Source: Engraulis encrasicolus (lineage: Eukaryota; Chordata; Actinopteri; Clupeiformes; Engraulidae). Taken from it: a stretch of DNA of 64,000 bases. Under the pieces are notes generated by a model, which was not told where the DNA came from, did no database searches, and saw only the letters and a program-made list of their open reading frames with translations. The DNA lies in NCBI RefSeq assembly GCF_034702125.1, contig NC_085869.1, forward strand, positions 11,344,123 through 11,408,122, read 5' to 3'. Shown piece by piece: positions 58,995 through 64,000 of the stretch (position 1 is its first letter; every line of letters begins with the position of its first letter). Made by a program: the position numbers and the translations under genes.

Positions 58995-59247
58995 CCTCTC
59001 CTCTCCTCTCCTCCCTTTCCCTCTCCTCTCCTCTCCTCTCCTCTCCTCCCTTTCCCTCTCCTCTCCTCTCCTCCCCTGTCCTCTCCTCTCCTCTACTCCC
59101 CTGTCCTCTCCTCTCCTCTTCTCCCCTTCCCTCTCCTCTCCTCTCTCCTACCCCTGCTCCCCTCCCCTCCTCTCTCCTACCCCTGCTCCCCTCCCTTCCT
59201 CTCTCCTACCCCTGCTCCCCCCCCCCTCCTCTCCTCTCCTCTCCTCT
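58995..59247 (+). repeat. (CCTCT)n minisatellite in itgav intron
   Basis: CCTCT units with CCCTTTCC and CTACCCCTGCTCC higher-order variants. A complementary (GAGAG)n block lies at 59362-59412. Confidence 0.93.
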
Positions 59248-59587
59248 GAAATGGTGCCAGTGTGGCCTTGTGTGGGTCGATTCGGGCATCCCATTACAAA
59301 CGCATTACGGCAAAAACGAGCTCCATAAGGGGCCGGTGTAAATAGAAAAGACTGGCTGACAGAGGAGAGGAGGAGGAGGAGAGGAGAGGAGAGGAGAGGA
59401 GAGGAGAGGAGGAGAAGAGGAAGTCTATGTGGACAAAAACCGTGACCAAAATGGAAACTTGGGCATCTGTAATTAAAATGCCAACAGAGCCCGAGTCTCC
59501 ATCATCATCATCATATGAAGAGTAATGGTTATGACCGAGCTTTCACTGGTGTGTTGTTTATTTACAGGAGGGTTTGGGGTTGGGAGG

Positions 59588-59590
<3 letters not shown>

Positions 59591-59657
<67 letters not shown>

Positions 59658-59715
59658 CAGAGAGACAGAGAGAGAGTGAAACAAAGAGAGAGAGAGACAG
59701 AGAGAGAGAGAGTAA
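59591..59715 (+). repeat. (GA)n in itgav intron
   Basis: GA with GACAGA interruptions. Confidence 0.95.
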
Positions 59716-60482
59716 AAATAAAGGGTAAAAATAACCCAGCAGCGGCAGCAGCTCACAGAGCAATCAAGAGCGAAGGGCTCCATTAGACGGCAGGCAACAC
59801 CTCAGCCCAGCCACCCAAGACAAACAAAGCCGAGTCAACAGTCAAACTGCAACGGCTGATAAGCTTGCCGGCGTGATACGGCAATAATGCTCTCGGCGGT
59901 ATGTGAGCCGTGCATGTTTTTCTAGACAACAAAAGCAGTGCAAAGGGATACAGTCACGTCGGGATAAAGCAGCTATGAGCTGATATAGCTGCTCACTCAG
60001 TCAGAACACACTGAACAACAAAATGGTGTTGGTTAAAGCTAGAAATGGGAACCTTTATCAGCATAAATTGAAACACATAAAAAGAGCAGTAGTTTCAGCA
60101 GTAGAAAATTAGGAGTAGCATTTATATCGTCCATTGCATCTAATGGTTATGGTATCCCACACAATGTCATGTACTCCCATGACCATGAAGAGAGATAAGA
60201 GAACGAGCATAAAAAGGTAAACAAACAATATCAGGGAAGGGTATATCAAGAGAAAGATATGGGGAGGAGCTGCCTTGGGTCTCAAAAAACGGTGCTGAGA
60301 AAGGACTGCTTAAGCATCAAATAAAAGGAAGGTCCCAAGGCCATGCGTCTATTGAGTCTTGAGTCTTGACTTTATGAGTCAAAACGTGTCAGTACATATG
60401 GATTTTTTTTTTTTTTTAAAGGACTACCGGTAAGTTAGCAGAGTTGCTTTGGGACCTTCCTTTTATTAGATTACACAAACAG

Positions 60483-60680
60483 TGGCCTCGTTTGCATTGA
60501 GTCGTTAAGTCTAAATGAATCATTCAGAATTAAATAGTTCCGTCGATTTTACGTACATTGCACTTCCATTTAATTCCGAATCGTGAGGTGTTTCACATGA
60601 TTTTCAAAGAGGAATTAATTCAGTTTCATTCAGAATTGTGAGTTAACTCTGAATGAAATGCCTCATGCAAACGAGGGCCA
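60483..60680. mobile_element. MITE in itgav intron, ~198 bp
   Basis: TGGCCTCGTTTGCAT at the left and ATGCAAACGAGGGCCA at the right. The arms extend imperfectly (GAATCATTCAGAATTAA and related inverted words). Confidence 0.7.
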
Positions 60681-60950
60681 GTGTGGCATACCTGAAATGT
60701 TTGTTTGTTTGCATGTATGGCCAACTAAGCAACTATGGCGATTTCATGACCAGTACAGGAAACAAAATTCACTTAAAAATCAACAACAAATAATTAAATA
60801 AATATATTATGTTTGGTCACATCAATACATTTTAAAAATTTCAAAACCTTTAAAGGTGGGACCTTATTAAAAACACCAAACATAGCTCCCTCTTTAAAAA
60901 AACTGCTGTCCTTCTAAGAGCAGTGGCATACATGAAAGACAGCAGTGTGT

Positions 60951-61221
60951 TAGGCCGGCCGCACATTGGCTCCGACAGCACTGCGGAGCACTTTCGCTTC
61001 TGACATAATTCGGACCCCCAAACCCAATTTCATACGAACACACCATTGATAGTCAATGGGCGGCGCCGACAAAATGGAACTTGTCTATAATCGACATCCG
61101 ACATCCGCAAATGTCCGCAGACATCGGCGCCAGTGTGCGGGACTCTATTGAAAACAATGGAATCGAACTTTTGCGTAGCAGTGCTCAGCACTTTGTCGCA
61201 GCAGGTGTGCGGAAGCCCTTA
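60951..61221. mobile_element. MITE adjoining an itgav splice donor, ~271 bp
   Basis: Left end TAGGCCGGCCGCACA, right end (complement) TAAGGGCTTCCGCACAC. Inner CCGACA/TGTCGG words are paired. It begins about 24 nt inside the intron after the 61246 exon. Confidence 0.6.
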
Positions 61222-61245
61222 CAGTCCACATAAAGGGTGACGTAC

Positions 61246-61325
61246 CTGACGATCTGGAGGTCGAACTTGACGGAGGTGTCCTGCTCTGCCAGCTGATGGA
61301 CACTGAAGCGGAGTCCGGCCACCAC
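61246..61325 (-). CDS. itgav: itgav exon (calf-1)
   Basis: This exon encodes window codons 32-57 and the first two bases of codon 58. The acceptor is TTCCCCAG/GTGGTG and the donor is GTCAG/GTACGT. The 80-bp length (phase 0 in, phase 2 out) joins exactly to the next exon. The product contains AGLRFSVHQ and DTSVKFDLQIV, strands of the calf-1 beta sandwich that are strongly conserved in alpha-V. The ectodomain fold is extracellular. No frame damage is visible. A MITE ends about 24 bases downstream of the donor (60951-61221). Confidence 0.93.
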
Positions 61326-61853
61326 CTGGGGAAGTACAAGTACAAAGGTGTACAATTAACGGTAAGTCTTCATTTATCCAACTAAGTTAAACCGCTTATG
61401 ATCAGGTTTTTGGAGTAACCCGTTTATAAATAAACAGTTTATAATAATCGGTTTATCGCAGTTATTGGTTTATGAGAAATCGGATTCACACAGGTAGGTG
61501 CAAATGACAAATGGCAATAAACAATTAACTCCAATAACTTGTTTATTCCAATAACCCGATTATTGTGGTAATGTAAACGGACCCATTGCTACCTTCTTAT
61601 TGTCTTCATTGCTGTTCTTTCATTGTTTTTTTGTTTTGTTGACAAATGGCCACATCTGTGGCCAATTAAGATTGTGCTCTCAAATGACCTCAACCAAAGC
61701 TGACTTCAGGATTGGGTAACGTCACACACCCTCCACTTCCTCTGCATGCCAGCTGCCATGGCGGCAATGGTTGGCACGGCACCTGTATCGAGTTTGTGTG
61801 TGTGCGTGCATGTGATGTTGGTCTGTTGATTAAGGATGAAGGAGGATAATGCA

Positions 61854-61956
<103 letters not shown>

Positions 61957-62222
61957 CCCAAACAGCAAACTATGCATCTGCAGCCCTGAATTTACATTGA
62001 ATCATATTGAGCTTTGATCATCGTGGCACCCCACCCCCCTTTTCATAAGAGCAAAGCCCAAAACTGCAGCTGAATATTTTATCAAACACTTTTTGGATTT
62101 TTTCCCTCTGTGTTAGCCTCAGCTGCCTTTTGCAATTTGCTTCAGTGTGGCATTTTGCTTATCTCATCTGATGTGAAAAAATGACCATACATGCATTTTG
62201 AAAACAAAGGCGTACAAGAACT

Positions 62223-62396
62223 GGGGCCTATACTACAAAGCTGGTTCAAGATAAGTTAAGGTTAAGTTATGAGGCAAATCATCCAATACAGGAGCTTTTT
62301 CTTAAGAAAATGAGGACTCCAGGCTCTTCTATGAGATTACTTACCTCTTAAAGTTAACCTTAACTTATCCTGAACCAGTTTTTTAGCATAGACCCC
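62223..62396. mobile_element. Hairpin MITE in itgav intron, 174 bp
   Basis: GGGGCCTATACTACAAAGCT with TTAAGGTTAAGTT at the left pairs with AACTTAACC-type sequence and AGCATAGACCCC at the right. Confidence 0.75.
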
Positions 62397-63331
62397 TGGT
62401 ACTGTAAGCCATGACTTACCCAACTAAGTTTACTCAGCCGTAAGTCGTCTTATTCTTATTGGTTCATGCTTCCAGCACACCCAAGTCAAAAGGTCCTTCT
62501 ACAATTGGATTTGCTCCTTGCTCTAAGTTAAAGGGATCCCTGGGTGTTTAGCCTGGTCGGCCTTAGAAGCCTGGTATTGGTAGCGTGGCATTACTCGTAG
62601 CTTAGCATAGCAGGATTGATTTCTTCATTTATTAAAGTGTTCAGAAAGCACCTCCATTTGTAGAGCTTATATAAGATGCCATTTAATGTGTGTCATTCTG
62701 GGTGAACAGTGACATCATGTGGCTGCTACTTAGCCAGGCCGTGCCCTCCTAGTGACGCACCTTCAGAGTTGCCTCTAGTCAGGCCAAGAGCAATACGATA
62801 TTGTTTCTGAGCTCCCGAAAAATTGTGAACTCCTCCCACTTTGTCGAGAAGCATTCAACCATTAGCAAACGAAGGGAGGCAGGTCGACCATGCCGTTTGG
62901 AAAATGTTATTTGTTATGCTCTTGATCAGACCAAGTCTCGAAGAGATTTGAAAATCGATGATAATCAGGCTAGTTGTTACTGCTGAGGTCTCTGGAAAAT
63001 AACAGGGTTGGCATACCTTGATTCGGGCATGTATGGGCAACCAATTTTACAACAATGGCAGCTTATGGGTGAAACGGTTTTGAACTATTTTAAGAAAACC
63101 AAAAAACATTTTAGTGTTTGTAAATAAATCACATGTAGTATATGTATGTAGATGACAGCAGGGTCAATCCTAGAAGAATTCTTACTGGCCAGGCATCATT
63201 TTAGTGCACTTCTAGGTAAGTACCACCCCTTATTTGGTGTTAAACCAACCAATACAGTATGGAAAGGAAGTACACTTAAAAAAATAGAGGAAGGGAAACA
63301 TCTGTCAGAGGTTTCAAAGTGTCATGCTGAC

Positions 63332-63424
63332 CTTGGTCCCGCCCTTCATGGGGTTTCCCAGGTCGCACACCACCATCCGGGTCTGGTTCTCCCTCTTGTA
63401 CGCGCACGACAGCCTGGACAGAGT
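63332..63424 (-). CDS. itgav: itgav exon (calf-1 segment), first itgav exon in window
   Basis: This exon encodes window codons 1-31 of integrin alpha-V, a single-pass cell-surface receptor subunit that pairs with beta integrins and binds RGD ligands. On the minus strand the acceptor is CCCCCTCAG before ACTCTG, and the donor is AAG/GTCAGC. It is 93 bp, phase 0 at both ends. The product contains [12 protein letters not shown], then [12 protein letters not shown], which matches the alpha-V calf-1 region including its cysteine pair (Cys-7 and Cys-20 of the exon) and an NQT glycosylation sequon. Other alpha subunits of the RGD group (alpha-5, alpha-8) are related, but the downstream exons resemble alpha-V best. 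The 5' part of the gene lies beyond position 64000. Confidence 0.93.
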
Positions 63425-63604
63425 CTGAGGGGGCGAACAACAAAACGACAAACAACAAAACCACTGTGATGAGGAACAAGTCAAAACAGAACACGAAACA
63501 ACAGCTAATCACGACAGAGAGACCGCAACTGCTAGCCCACTACAAAGAGCTAGCTGAGTGGCGGCTGGGGAGTGCTGTTGCTACAGGGAGAAGTTTTGGA
63601 CCAC

Positions 63605-64000
63605 TAGGGCAGTGTTTCTCAACCGTTTTTGTCCTGCGTACCCCCTAAGCCATTTTGTCATATGATGAGTATGCCTCCCACTCATGCTCTACATCTGTTC
63701 CTCTATCCCAGGGTTTCCCAAACTGTGGTGTGTGCACCCCTGGGGGTGCGCGGCCTGTCACCAGTGGGTGCCCGAGCTGAATAGAGCAAGGATGGATATG
63801 TGTGTTTTTTTATCCAGCATTAATGAACGTCAGGTAGTTTTAATTGTTTTATGATTGTATCCTGGAAGGATCCATCTGAAGTGTCATTTTTAACTCATAG
63901 ACTTGTCATGCAATAAGTTCCATGGTAATTATGGCAGAAAAAAGACATTAGATCGATTGGAAATCAGGATTACCAAAAATGTGCGGTGGTGCAACATTTG
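63605..64000. mobile_element. Two adjoining hAT-type MITE starts at window edge
   Basis: CAGTGTTTCTCAACCGTTTT (from ~63611) and CAGGGTTTCCCAAACTGTGG (from ~63709) are typical fish hAT-type MITE 5' ends. Their right ends are not within the window. Confidence 0.55.

Overview
The window is vertebrate nuclear DNA, almost certainly from a teleost fish. The evidence is spliced integrin alpha-V exons with GT-AG introns, very dense (CA)n, (GA)n and (CCTCT)n microsatellites, and many short hAT-, TTAA- and hairpin-type MITEs of fish type. One 99-base N gap (28902-29000) shows it is a scaffold, not a finished clone.

The only gene I can support is the 3' part of integrin alpha-V (itgav) on the minus strand. 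Ten consecutive exons run from 63424 down to 44362. They give 362 codons in an unbroken frame, with matching splice phases at every junction: calf-1 and calf-2 ectodomain, a dibasic heavy/light chain cleavage site, the transmembrane helix, and a GFFKR cytoplasmic tail with stop codon. The 5' exons (propeller, thigh) lie beyond the right edge. A candidate polyadenylation signal near 43.2 kb would give a 3' UTR of about 1.15 kb.

From 1 to 44 kb I find no confident protein-coding gene. A candidate promoter/first-exon zone lies at 36.0-36.6 kb. The rest is repeats. The most structured part is 8498-15413, a 6.9-kb composite element. It has a 16-bp perfect terminal inverted repeat, a 5-bp AACAC target duplication and inverted subterminal arrays of a ~153-bp unit. 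Inside its right-hand array sits a second element (11865-14775) with a CTAT duplication, 1.2-kb inverted arms and a decayed transposase-like gene whose C-terminal domain is present in both arms. A 609-bp non-autonomous relative lies at 39955-40563. Other elements include a second large foldback (18887-19952), an L2/CR1-type LINE 3' end (38899-39626) and many MITEs with visible target duplications.

The itgav introns are heavily invaded. The 6.4-kb intron between 49293 and 55742 carries a 14-bp satellite split by a 2.3-kb hAT-like element with a BED-finger remnant, plus a decayed 39-bp copy of the neighbouring exon/donor. The last coding exon lies between a (CT)n tract that forms its own 3' splice site and a complementary purine-rich tract at the start of the 3' UTR. 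A 194-bp insertion with a 14-bp target duplication lies just upstream of the transmembrane exon.
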